A DNA stretch of 64,000 nt from Rhodoferax_B ferrireducens_A (GTDB taxonomy: Bacteria > Pseudomonadota > Gammaproteobacteria > Burkholderiales > Burkholderiaceae_C): contig NZ_JAVDXT010000001.1 of assembly GCF_031458075.1 (NCBI RefSeq), positions 868,001 to 932,000 of the forward strand. Direction: 5' to 3'. The position numbers and the translations under genes were made by a program. The notes below the pieces were generated by a model. That model was given only the letters and a program-made list of their open reading frames with translations, did not search any database and had not been told where the DNA came from. Positions 51,753-60,012 of the stretch are shown in pieces (position 1 is the stretch's first letter; the number at the start of each line of letters is the position of its first letter).

Positions 51753-53240
51753 TTAGCCCATGCGCACCGGCACGAAAATCGTGTCGCCGCCGCGCAGGAT
51801 CAGCAGGGCGATCGATTTGTCGGACTTGGCCACCGCCGCACGCACCTGTTCCACGCTCTTCACCGGCGTGCCGTTGATGGCCAGCAGCACATCGCCGTCT
51901 TCCACGCCGGCATTGGCGGCGGCACCGGCGGCGGACTCGATCAGCAAACCGTTGTCCACCCCGGCCGAGCGCAGCTCTTCGGGCTGCAAGGGGCGCAGAG
52001 CCAGGCCCAGGCGGCCTTGGGAGGCGGCGTCCTTGCTGCTGGCGACCTGCACCGGCTTGTCATTGGCATTGCCCAGCTTGGCGTCGAGCTGCAGCGCCGA
52101 GCCCTTGCGCCATACGTCCAGCCGCACTTTCTCGCCGGGCCGGGCCAGGCTGATGGCGGCCGGCAGATCGCCGGATGACACGATGGTCTGGCCGTCGACT
52201 TTGCGGATCACGTCGCCCGGTTCCAGCCCGGCCTTGGCGGCAGGGCCTTCTTTTTCGACGCTGGAGACCAGCGCGCCCTCGGGCTTGTCGAGTTTGAAGG
52301 ACTCGGCCAGGGCCTGGTTGACCTCTTGCACCGCCACCCCCAGGCGCGCATGTTCGACCTTGCCGTGGGCCACGATCTGGTCCTTGATCTTGCCGGCCAG
52401 GTCCATGGGAATGGCGAAAGACACGCCCTGGTAGCCACCGGTGCGGCTGTAGATCTGCGAGTTGATGCCGATTACCTCGCCGCGGGTGTTGAACAGCGGG
52501 CCGCCCGAATTGCCGGGGTTCACTGCCGCATCGGTCTGGATGAAGGGCACGGCGCTGTCGTCGGGCAGCGAGCGGCCCTTGGCGCTGACCACACCGGCGG
52601 TCACCGTGTTCTCAAAGCCGAACGGCGAGCCTATGGCCAGCACCCATTCGCCAACCCGCAGATCGCTGGTCTTGCCAATGGTGGCCACGGGCAGGTTTTT
52701 GGCGTCGATCTTCAGCACCGCCACATCGGTCTTGGGGTCGGCGCCCAGCACCTTGGCCACGAATTCGCGGCGGTCGGTGAGCTTGACCACCACTTCCTTG
52801 GCGCCCTTCACCACATGGGCATTGGTCATGATGATGCCGTCGGGGCTGACGATGAAGCCCGAGCCCTGGCTGCGCGTAGGCGCTTCCTTCTGCGCCTGGG
52901 CACCGCCCTGGCCTTGCTGGAAGCGGCGGAAGAATTCAAAGAACGGGTCATTGCCAAACGGGTCGTCGCGCGGCGCGCGCTGGGCGGTTTCGCTGTCGTC
53001 CGAATCTTTGGCCGAGCCGGTCACGCTGATGTTGACCACGGACGGGCCGTACTGGGCGGTGATTTGCGAGAAGTCCGGCAGGCCCATGGGTGCGGCGGCC
53101 GGGCTGGACAGGGCAGCCACCGGGGCGGCGGCGTGGACCTCGCCCAGGTTGTGCACCAGCGATCCACCCATGCCGCCGATGGCTCCGGCAGCGACCAGGG
53201 CAAGCACGAGTTTGGTGTTGTTTAGGGAGCGTACGTTCAT
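51753..53240 (-). CDS. Periplasmic Do-family serine protease (DegP/DegQ)
   Basis: The product has 495 residues. An N-terminal membrane or signal segment is followed by a trypsin-like domain with the triad His (TNAHVVKGA), Asp (KTDVAVLKI) and Ser (NPGNSGGPLF), then two PDZ domains (about 300-380 and 400-490). A flexible QRAPRDD linker precedes the protease. It degrades or refolds damaged periplasmic proteins and may process envelope substrates. Its start has AAGGA seven bases upstream. Confidence 0.93.
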   Translation of the reverse strand: MNVRSLNNTKLVLALVAAGAIGGMGGSLVHNLGEVHAAAPVAALSSPAAAPMGLPDFSQITAQYGPSVVNISVTGSAKDSDDSETAQRAPRDDPFGNDPFFEFFRRFQQGQGGAQAQKEAPTRSQGSGFIVSPDGIIMTNAHVVKGAKEVVVKLTDRREFVAKVLGADPKTDVAVLKIDAKNLPVATIGKTSDLRVGEWVLAIGSPFGFENTVTAGVVSAKGRSLPDDSAVPFIQTDAAVNPGNSGGPLFNTRGEVIGINSQIYSRTGGYQGVSFAIPMDLAGKIKDQIVAHGKVEHARLGVAVQEVNQALAESFKLDKPEGALVSSVEKEGPAAKAGLEPGDVIRKVDGQTIVSSGDLPAAISLARPGEKVRLDVWRKGSALQLDAKLGNANDKPVQVASSKDAASQGRLGLALRPLQPEELRSAGVDNGLLIESAAGAAANAGVEDGDVLLAINGTPVKSVEQVRAAVAKSDKSIALLILRGGDTIFVPVRMG

Positions 53241-53353
53241 GGAAGCATCCTTGGGTTGGGCAGTGGAGATGCCCCAACTATCGGGATGCTGGCTTAGGCG
53301 ATTCTTAAACGCCCCAGCCGGGGAGGGGTGGGCCGAATGCCCTTATCGTGCCC

Positions 53354-53842
53354 TCAGTGCCGAAACTCTTTCAGATCCAGGCGGATGTCGTAGTTGTCAT
53401 CGACCATGGTGATCAGGGCGTCGCAGCAGGTGGTTTGGCCGGCCCGGCCTTCGTAGGCCAGGCGGCGCTGGAAGCGGCTGGCATCGCCTTGCGACAGGAA
53501 GCCGACGCGCTTGCCATGGGCTCGCACTTCCACCGGCTTCCAGCTGTCGGGGTTGTTGACGCCGGTGTGCAGCTGCACCACCACGCGGGTGCCGTTCAGG
53601 CCGATGGGGGTGCCGTCGGCGACCTGTTTCAGGGCCTGCTGGTAGCGGCTGCTGTCCGCCACCGGAAAGTGGAACAGGCCGAGCGAAGGCCATTTGTAGA
53701 GGTCGGCATCGGTGGCGTCGATGGCGGGCAGGCGGGAAGGGGTGGCAACCTGGTAGACGTCGTGGCGTTGCTGCGGCCGCATCGTGCGCCACAGCATGAA
53801 GGCTGCGGCAAAGACAAACAGGGTGGTGAACAATTCGCGCAT
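53354..53842 (-). CDS. Conserved hypothetical protein, possible membrane anchor
   Basis: The product has 162 residues with GGAG ahead of the ATG. A short hydrophobic N-terminus (LFTTLFVFAAAFMLW) suggests a membrane anchor. The globular part contains a VEVRAHGKRVGFLSQGDASR segment like the HIRAN domain. It ends with CCDALITMVDDNYDIRLDL. I cannot assign a function. It lies upstream of the protease gene in the same direction. Confidence 0.65.
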   Translation of the reverse strand: MRELFTTLFVFAAAFMLWRTMRPQQRHDVYQVATPSRLPAIDATDADLYKWPSLGLFHFPVADSSRYQQALKQVADGTPIGLNGTRVVVQLHTGVNNPDSWKPVEVRAHGKRVGFLSQGDASRFQRRLAYEGRAGQTTCCDALITMVDDNYDIRLDLKEFRH

Positions 53843-53984
53843 GTAAAGCTCCGGTGAAGCCTTATTTTTAGCCGCAATAGCCTTACATCTGCGTGTGGTT
53901 GTTCACGGTTTATGCGCCATCTTGTGGATGTTTGGCGCCCGCCGGGCGCCTGGGGTGGGGCGTGGCGTTTGCGATACTCGGGCC

Positions 53985-54740
53985 ATGCAGCTCCAAGACA
54001 TTCTTTATTCGCAAGGCTTTGGCACGCGCCGTGTGTGCGCGGGCCTGGTTCAACAAGGCCTGGTTGAGGTTTACACAGAAAATACGGCTCTGGCGCCCGT
54101 CCTATGTACGGAGTCAGCTATGGATTTTGAAGCCGAAGGTCTGCGCTTCCGGGTCCAGGGCGTGGACTGGCCCTACCAGCGCCAGGCCTATGTGCTGCTG
54201 AACAAGCCGGCAGGCACCGAATGCTCGCAAAAGCCGTCCACCTATCCCAGCATCTACACCTTGCTACCGTCGCCGCTGCGCCTGCGGCCGCAAAAGGGCG
54301 CTTTGCAAGGCGTGCAGGCCGTCGGGCGGCTCGACCAGGACACCACCGGCCTGCTGCTGCTCAGCGACGACGGCCAGTTCATCCACCGCATGACCTCGCC
54401 CAAGAAGCATGTGCCCAAGGTCTACGAGGTGACCACCAAGCACCCGCTGGACGAAACCCAGGTCAGCCGCCTGCTGGCCGGCGTGGTGCTGGACGACGAC
54501 CCCAAGCCGGTGCGCGCCGCGGCCTGTGAGGCCATCGACAGCCACCACCTGCGCCTGACGCTGACCGAGGGCAAGTACCACCAGGTCAAGCGCATGCTGG
54601 CCGCGGTGAGCAACCGGGTCGAGGGTCTGCACCGCTCGCAGCAGGGCGGTTTTGCCTTGCCCGCCGATCTATTGCCCGGCCAGTGGCGCTGGCTGAGCGC
54701 CGAGGATCTGGCCCAGCTGTCGTCGCCGCAATTGGTGTGA
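53985..54740 (+). CDS. RsuA-family rRNA pseudouridine synthase with a repeat-encoded insert
   Basis: The product has 251 residues from ATG 53985. An S4-like N-terminal domain is followed by a catalytic domain with the Asp of GRLDQDTTGLLLLSDDG (about residue 117). The segment at about 32-49 (ENTALAPVLCTESAMDFE) is encoded by a copy of the dispersed palindromic repeat and falls in the S4 region. It should make a pseudouridine in rRNA; which site is unclear. It converges with the lyase gene with a 3-base gap. Confidence 0.9.
   Translation: MQLQDILYSQGFGTRRVCAGLVQQGLVEVYTENTALAPVLCTESAMDFEAEGLRFRVQGVDWPYQRQAYVLLNKPAGTECSQKPSTYPSIYTLLPSPLRLRPQKGALQGVQAVGRLDQDTTGLLLLSDDGQFIHRMTSPKKHVPKVYEVTTKHPLDETQVSRLLAGVVLDDDPKPVRAAACEAIDSHHLRLTLTEGKYHQVKRMLAAVSNRVEGLHRSQQGGFALPADLLPGQWRWLSAEDLAQLSSPQLV
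54078..54133 (-). repeat. Dispersed palindromic repeat, copy 12, inside the pseudouridine synthase
   Basis: GAAAATACGGCTCTGGCGCC, then ACGGAGTCAGCTATGG and ATTTTGAAGC. It is in frame and free of stops. The same strand and frame are translated in DinB: AAT ACG GCT at the start, GCT twelve codons on and GAA GC at the end coincide over 18 codons without gaps. Confidence 0.7.
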
Positions 54741-54743
54741 CCC

Positions 54744-56090
54744 TCAGGCGCGCCTGAGCGCCAGCACCTGGTCGACCATCACCCCGGCCTGGCCCAGGTA
54801 GTTGGCCGGGTCGCAGAAGGCATCCAACTGGGCCCGGCTCACATGGGCGTTGATTTCGGGGTGCTCGGCCAGGATCTCCACCAGCGGGCGCTGCTGTTTC
54901 AGCGCGTCGCGGCACAGTTCGTAGACCAGATCGTGGGCGTATTCACGGCCGATGAATGGGCCCAGGCCCATCATCACCGCCTCGGACATCACCAGGCCGT
55001 GGGTCATGTCGATGTTGCGGCGCATCTGCACCGTGTCCACCTCCAGCCCGGCCAGCACAAACTTGGTTTGCTTGAGTGCGCCCGACATCAGGCAGAAGAT
55101 TTCGGGGAGCGACACCCATTCGATCTCCCAGGGGCCGGTGGAGCGCTCGTGGTCGGCCACCATCGCGTCCATCAGCGCGGCGGCGTGCTGGCGCGCCACC
55201 GAGATGTTGGCGTGGATGTACAGGCAGGAGATGGGGTTGCGCTTTTGCGGCATGGTGCTGGACGAGCCGCGGCCGGGGGCGTAGGGCTCGAATACCTCGG
55301 CCACCTCGGTTTGCATCATCAGCTTTACGTCCATGGCGATCTTGCCCAGCGAGCCGCCGACCAGGGCCAGGAAGGCGCCGACCTCGGCAACCGTGTCGCG
55401 CACCGTATGCCAGGCGATGGGCGGGCAGGCCAGGCCTAGCTCGGCCATCAGCCCGGCCTGGGTTTCCATCGCGCCTTTTTCGATGGACGCCAGCGTGCCG
55501 GCCGCGCCGCCGAACTCGCCCATCAGCACCCGGGGCTTGAGCTGCTCCAGCCGCTCGCGGTGGCGCTCGATGCCGGCCAGGATGCTGGCCATCTTGAAGC
55601 CGAAGGTGATGGGTATTGCCTGCTGCAGATTGCTGCGGCCGATGATGGGCGTGTCGCGGTAGGTGCGGGACAAATCGGCCAGCGAATCCGAGATGGCTTG
55701 CAGATCCGCCTCCACCAGCGCCAGGCCTTCGCGCATCTGCAACACGGTGGCGGTGTCGGTGATGTCCTGGGTGGTCGCGCCCCAGTGGCAGTACTCGCCC
55801 AGCTTGTCGCGGCAGTTGGCGTTGATCTGGTTGACCACGGCGATGATGGGGTAGCCGATCTGCTCGGTCTTGGCCTTCAGCTGCGCCCAGTCAATCATCT
55901 CGATATTGCAGTGCTGGACGATCTCGTCCGCCGCCTCCTGCGGGATGATGCCCAACTGGCCTTGTACTTTGGCCAGCGCGCGCTCGATGTCCAGGTATTT
56001 GGCGGTGCGGTTCTCGTCGGACCAGACGGCGCGCATGCGAGCGTCGCTGAAGATGTCGCCGAAGATGCGTGAGTCGATGATGGATGCCAT
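54744..56090 (-). CDS. Class-II fumarase/adenylosuccinate-lyase-superfamily lyase
   Basis: The product has 448 residues. It carries the superfamily signature GRGSSSTMPQKRNPISC and the histidine regions HWGATTQDITDT. Similar proteins include PurB and PcaB (3-carboxymuconate cycloisomerase). It is the last gene of the CoA-transferase/hydratase/lyase operon, 12 bases after the CitE-like gene, so it probably acts on a dicarboxylate in that pathway rather than in purine synthesis. Its exact reaction is not readable from the sequence. Confidence 0.8.
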   Translation of the reverse strand: MASIIDSRIFGDIFSDARMRAVWSDENRTAKYLDIERALAKVQGQLGIIPQEAADEIVQHCNIEMIDWAQLKAKTEQIGYPIIAVVNQINANCRDKLGEYCHWGATTQDITDTATVLQMREGLALVEADLQAISDSLADLSRTYRDTPIIGRSNLQQAIPITFGFKMASILAGIERHRERLEQLKPRVLMGEFGGAAGTLASIEKGAMETQAGLMAELGLACPPIAWHTVRDTVAEVGAFLALVGGSLGKIAMDVKLMMQTEVAEVFEPYAPGRGSSSTMPQKRNPISCLYIHANISVARQHAAALMDAMVADHERSTGPWEIEWVSLPEIFCLMSGALKQTKFVLAGLEVDTVQMRRNIDMTHGLVMSEAVMMGLGPFIGREYAHDLVYELCRDALKQQRPLVEILAEHPEINAHVSRAQLDAFCDPANYLGQAGVMVDQVLALRRA

Positions 56091-56102
56091 GGATGTCTCT
56101 CC

Positions 56103-56903
56103 TTATGAAGTGGGGGATGCGTTGGCCAGCAGGCGCTGGGCTTTGAGAAGTACCGGCCGGTCAACCATCTTTCCGTCCAGTTGCAGCGCCCCGCTGGGGT
56201 TGGCGTTGTAGGCCGCCTGCACCCGGGTCGCCCAGGCCAGCTCGGCGGCGCTGGGCGCCAGGGCGCTGCGTACAGCGGTAATCTGGCTGGGGTGGATGCA
56301 CAGCTTGGCGCCAAAGCCCAGACGCCGGGCCAGGGCTGTGTCGGCCGCCACCACGGCGGCGTCCAATGCCACTGTCACCCCGGCCACCGGAGGCGGCAGC
56401 TCGGCGGCGCGGCTGGTCAACGCAATCTGCACCGCCGCCATGTCTAGCGCCGGGCTGTCGGCGGGTAGATCCAGGTCGAGCGCGTAGTCGATGCTGCCGA
56501 ACGCCAGCCGGGCTACGCCGGGTGCGGATGCAATGGCTTGGGCGGCCAGCAGGCCACGCGCGGTTTCGATCAGCGCCAGCACCGTGCCGCTGTGTACGGC
56601 TTTCAAGTCGGCGATCTGCGCAGGCGACTCGGCCTTGGCCAGCACCACGCAAGGCAGGGCGCAGGCTTGCAGCAAGGCGATGTCGTCGGCGTAGTGTGGG
56701 CTGTGGGCATCGTTGATGCGCAGCAGCACCCGCGATGTGTCTGCCGTGGCATGCCATTCGGCAAACGCGCGGCGGGCCAGCGGCTTGTCGGCGGGCAGCA
56801 CGGCGTCTTCCAGGTCGACGATCACGCAGTCGGCGCCGCTGGCCAGCGCTTTGGCAAAGCGCTCGGGGCGGTTGCCGGGCACGAACAGATAGGTCTGGGC
56901 CAT
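56103..56903 (-). CDS. CitE-like CoA-ester lyase (possible citramalyl-CoA lyase)
   Basis: The product has 266 residues. Its HpcH/HpaI-CitE barrel has the features LFVPGNRPERF, VDLEDAV, ALIETARGL and GSIDYALDLD, with metal-binding Glu/Asp. It should split an acyl-CoA such as citramalyl-CoA into acetyl-CoA and pyruvate. It follows the CoA-transferase by 3 bases in the same operon. Ccl of itaconate degradation is the closest role. Confidence 0.85.
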   Translation of the reverse strand: MAQTYLFVPGNRPERFAKALASGADCVIVDLEDAVLPADKPLARRAFAEWHATADTSRVLLRINDAHSPHYADDIALLQACALPCVVLAKAESPAQIADLKAVHSGTVLALIETARGLLAAQAIASAPGVARLAFGSIDYALDLDLPADSPALDMAAVQIALTSRAAELPPPVAGVTVALDAAVVAADTALARRLGFGAKLCIHPSQITAVRSALAPSAAELAWATRVQAAYNANPSGALQLDGKMVDRPVLLKAQRLLANASPTS

Positions 56904-56906
56904 GGC

Positions 56907-58088
56907 CTACACCGTGCCGGCGCTGCGCAGCGTGGCGATCTGTTCGGCGCTATAGCCCTGGCCGGCCAGGATGGCCTCGGTGTGCTGGCCCAACGCCGGC
57001 ACCGCATCCATGCGCGGCGCTGCGGTGTGCCAGGAGCCGGGCGGCAGCAGGGCAGGCACGCGGCCCTGGGGCGTGTCCACCTCGGTCCAGCGATTGCGGG
57101 CCTGCAGCTGCGGATGCGCCCAGACCTCGGCCATGCTGTTCACCTGGGCGTTGGCGATGCTGGCCTGTTCCAGCCGTTCGACGACTTGCGCGGCGGTCAA
57201 TGTGGAAAAGGCCTGCACGATCAGTGCTGACAGTTCGGCGCGGGCTGCGCTGCGCTTGGAGTTGCTGGTGAAGCGTTCGTCCGTGGCCAGCGTCGGCTGC
57301 AGCAGCACCTGCTCGCAAAAGCCCTTCCATTCGCGCTCGTTCTGCAGGCCCAGCATCACGGTCTTGCCGTCGCCGGCCGGGAACGGGCCATAGGGGTAGA
57401 TGGTGGCATGGCTGGCGCCGGAGCGCGGTGGCGGTGCCGCGCCTTCGAACGCGTAGTACAGCGGGTAGCCCATCCATTCGGTCAGCGATTCCAGCATGGA
57501 CACGTCGATGTGCTGGCCTTGGCCGGTCTGCTGGCGCTGCATCAGCGCGGCCAGGATGTTGGTATAGGCGTACATGCCGGCCGAGATGTCGGCAATCGAC
57601 GGGCCGGCCTTGGACGGCGTGTCCGGCGTGCCGGTGACCGACACAAAGCCGGCCTCGCTCTGGATCAGCAGGTCGTAGGCCTTCTTGTCGCGGTAGGGGC
57701 CGTCGCCGCCGTAGCCGGATATGTCGCAGACGATGATGTTGGGCCGCACTTTGCGAAGGGCATCAAACGACAGGCCCAGCCGGGCCGCCGCGCCGGGTGC
57801 CAGGTTTTGCACCACCACGTCGGCTTCTTCGGTGATCAGGCGCAGCAGGATTTTCTGCGCCTCGGCATCTTTCACGTCCAGGGTCAGGCTCTCCTTGGAG
57901 CGGTTGGTCCAGACGAAGTGCGATGCCAGGCCGCGCACCCGCTCGTCGTAGCCGCGCGCAAAGTCGCCCACGCCCGGGCGTTCGATCTTGATCACACGGG
58001 CACCCAGGTCGGCCAGCTGGCGGGTGGCAAACGGCGCCGCGATGGCGTGCTCCAGGGTGACGACGGTAATGCCTTGCAGGGGTTGCAT
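56907..58088 (-). CDS. Family III CoA-transferase (CaiB/BaiF)
   Basis: The product has 393 residues from ATG 58086-58088. The family-III hallmarks are VVTLEHAIAAPFATRQLADL, DLLIQSEAGF with the catalytic Asp, and GQGQHIDVSMLES. It moves CoA between carboxylic acids such as itaconate, mesaconate or citramalate. It is 7 bases after the hydratase gene and directly before the CitE-like gene, the order expected for a CoA-dependent dicarboxylate pathway. Confidence 0.9.
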   Translation of the reverse strand: MQPLQGITVVTLEHAIAAPFATRQLADLGARVIKIERPGVGDFARGYDERVRGLASHFVWTNRSKESLTLDVKDAEAQKILLRLITEEADVVVQNLAPGAAARLGLSFDALRKVRPNIIVCDISGYGGDGPYRDKKAYDLLIQSEAGFVSVTGTPDTPSKAGPSIADISAGMYAYTNILAALMQRQQTGQGQHIDVSMLESLTEWMGYPLYYAFEGAAPPPRSGASHATIYPYGPFPAGDGKTVMLGLQNEREWKGFCEQVLLQPTLATDERFTSNSKRSAARAELSALIVQAFSTLTAAQVVERLEQASIANAQVNSMAEVWAHPQLQARNRWTEVDTPQGRVPALLPPGSWHTAAPRMDAVPALGQHTEAILAGQGYSAEQIATLRSAGTV

Positions 58089-58095
58089 GCTGTGC

Positions 58096-58956
58096 TTACT
58101 CCAGGGTCGCGGTGGCATCCATGGTCAGGTAACCCTCGTGGTCACGCCCCCACAGATGGATGGTCTTGCCGTCGGCCGATGGTTGGCCGTGGACTGAGAA
58201 CGGGTGGATGTCGAAGGTCGGCCGCACCGCCTTGAAGGCGAACTGCTGCACCCGCGCATCCGGCATCTGGCGGCGCAACAGGTCCATCAGCAGGGTGGCG
58301 ATCAGCGGGCCGTGCACGACCAGGCCGGGGTAACCCTCAACCGTGGTGACGTACTGGCGGTCGTAGTGGATGCGATGGCCGTTGAAGGTCAGGGCCGAGT
58401 AGCGGAACAGCAGTACGTCGTCGGGCACGATGGCCCGGCTCCAGGCGGCTGTGGCCGGGGCCAGCGCGGGTGGTGGCGCTACGTCATCGGGCGAGGCCGC
58501 GGCGCGGTAGACGATGTTGTGGTGCTCGGTCAGCGCAACGGCGGATGCACCGTTGCGCCGTACTTCATGGCGCACCTTGACGAAGATCAGGCTGCCGCTG
58601 CGGCCGGTTTTCTCTTGCACGTCGGCGATGGTGGATGTGCGCTCCAGCGTGTCGCCGACCCGCAGCGGGCTGTGGAACACGAAGTCGCTGCCCGCCCACA
58701 TGCGGCGCGGCAGCGGCACCGGGGGCATGAAGCCGCCGCGCTTGGCATGGCCGTCCGGGCCAATGTCCGACTGGCGGTGCAGTGGCAGAAAGTACAGCCA
58801 GTGCCACAGGCTGGGCAGCGGCGTGCCGGCGGCCGGACGCTCGGCGGGCCAGTCCAGCGTGGCCGACAGCGCGGCGTAGGGGGTGGCGGTGGCGATGTCG
58901 GTGACCGTCTCGCTGCGGCCAATCCAGTCGCTCAGGTTGATGTGCTGTGTCTCCAT
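58096..58956 (-). CDS. MaoC/FAS1-type dehydratase, mesaconyl/itaconyl-CoA hydratase-like
   Basis: The product has 286 residues with AAGGA seven bases ahead of the ATG. It is a double hot-dog dehydratase: an N-terminal half with MWAGSDFVFHSPLRVGDTL and a C-terminal MaoC half with RYSALTFNGHRIHYDRQY (catalytic Asp/His). The length fits mesaconyl-C4-CoA and itaconyl-CoA hydratases. It is first in the operon and divergent from the LysR gene. With the CoA-transferase and CitE-like lyase it completes an itaconate-like degradation set. Confidence 0.85.
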   Translation of the reverse strand: METQHINLSDWIGRSETVTDIATATPYAALSATLDWPAERPAAGTPLPSLWHWLYFLPLHRQSDIGPDGHAKRGGFMPPVPLPRRMWAGSDFVFHSPLRVGDTLERTSTIADVQEKTGRSGSLIFVKVRHEVRRNGASAVALTEHHNIVYRAAASPDDVAPPPALAPATAAWSRAIVPDDVLLFRYSALTFNGHRIHYDRQYVTTVEGYPGLVVHGPLIATLLMDLLRRQMPDARVQQFAFKAVRPTFDIHPFSVHGQPSADGKTIHLWGRDHEGYLTMDATATLE

Positions 58957-59010
58957 CTCGGCATCCTTGGTGTGAATACGGTGATGGTGCCCAGGCTGGC
59001 CCTGTTCGCC

Positions 59011-59034
59011 AAGTGCAACTTTTAATATGATTGC
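59011..59034. promoter_or_regulatory. Candidate LysR site A between hydratase and lysR genes
   Basis: AAGTGCAACTTTTAATATG followed by ATTGC in the 81-base divergent gap resembles site B at 63073-63096 (TTGCACTTTTTTAATCGATT) with shared TGCA, TTTTAAT and GATTG blocks in the same orientation. A TAATAT at 59023-59028 lies only 10 bases before the lysR ATG, which lacks a ribosome site, so the message may be leaderless. Confidence 0.5.
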
Positions 59035-59037
59035 TGC

Positions 59038-59964
59038 ATGTCACGCATCAATTTCGATTTGCAGCAGCTGCAGGCTTTTGTGGCCGTGGCCGAGCGCGGC
59101 AGCTTCCGCGCGGCGGCCGACCAGATCCATTTGTCGCCCCCGGCCCTGAGCCGGCGCATCGACAAGCTGGAGACCATCCTCGGCCACCGGCTGTTCAACC
59201 GCACCACCCGCGAGGTCGAACTGACCAGCCTGGGCCGGGTCTTTCTGGAGCGTGCGCGTTCGGCGCTGGACGACCTGGAGTCGGCCCTGCTGGGCATCAC
59301 CGACCTGGCGCCGAGCCGGGGCGGGCGGGTCACGGTGGCCTGTGTGCCGTCGGCTGCGCTGTACTTTCTGCCGGTGGCGCTGCGCAGCTTTTTGCAGCAG
59401 TACCCGGCGATCCGCATCCGGGTGGTGGACGAGAGCGTGAACCAGACCTTGTCCAGCGTGATCTCGGGCGAGTCCGACTTCGGCATCGGCTTCATGAGCA
59501 CCCAGGTGCCCGAGGTGGCGTTCGAGTCCATCCACGACGACCCGTTTGTGCTGGCCATGCCGCGCAGCCACCCGCTGGCCGAGCGCAAAGCCATACGCTG
59601 GGCCGAGCTGGGCGCCGAGCGGCTGATTTCGGTGGCCCGCAGCAGCGGCAACCGCCAGCTGCAGGACGATGCGCTGGCCAAGGCCGGGGTGAACCCCAGC
59701 TTCGCGTTCGAGGTCAGCCACATCGCCACGCTGCTGGGCATGGTGGACGCCGGCCTGGGCCTGGCCGCCGTGCCGCGCATGGCCTTGCCGCGCCAGCATG
59801 CGAGCCTGGTCGGCGTGGCTTTACGCGATCCGCCCATCGTGCGCAAGCTGGGCTTGCTGACCCGGCACGGCGCCAGCCTGCGGCCCGCGGCGGCAGCCTT
59901 CCACCAGCATTTGCGCGATGCGCTGACCAGCCCCAGGCCTCTCGATTTTCTTCAAAAAGAATAG
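59038..59964 (+). CDS. LysR-type transcriptional regulator of the dicarboxylate locus
   Basis: The product has 308 residues. The N-terminal winged helix-turn-helix is clear (QLQAFVAVAERGSFRAAADQ, LSPPALSRRIDKLE), followed by the substrate-binding domain (about 90-300). It lies between the divergent hydratase operon and the PrpF-Bug genes, and similar sequences occur upstream of both minus-strand units, so it probably controls them in response to the substrate. Its stop codon and last codons lie within palindromic repeat copy 13. Confidence 0.9.
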   Translation: MSRINFDLQQLQAFVAVAERGSFRAAADQIHLSPPALSRRIDKLETILGHRLFNRTTREVELTSLGRVFLERARSALDDLESALLGITDLAPSRGGRVTVACVPSAALYFLPVALRSFLQQYPAIRIRVVDESVNQTLSSVISGESDFGIGFMSTQVPEVAFESIHDDPFVLAMPRSHPLAERKAIRWAELGAERLISVARSSGNRQLQDDALAKAGVNPSFAFEVSHIATLLGMVDAGLGLAAVPRMALPRQHASLVGVALRDPPIVRKLGLLTRHGASLRPAAAAFHQHLRDALTSPRPLDFLQKE

Positions 59965-60008
59965 CTGCTTGCGCAGGTAGATACTGCGCTGGAGGCCAAT
60001 TTAATACC
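59950..60008 (+). repeat. Dispersed palindromic repeat, copy 13
   Basis: Plus-strand copy: AAAGAATAGCTGCTTGCGC, then ATACTGCGCTGGAGGCC. The lysR stop TAG (59962-59964) is the TAG of the TAGCTGC block. Confidence 0.8.
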
Positions 60009-60012
60009 TAAA

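Noticed and set aside
54744..56090. Lyase gene as purB
   Set aside because: It carries the shared superfamily signature but its operon is CoA-dependent dicarboxylate metabolism with no purine genes nearby, so I did not give it the purB symbol.
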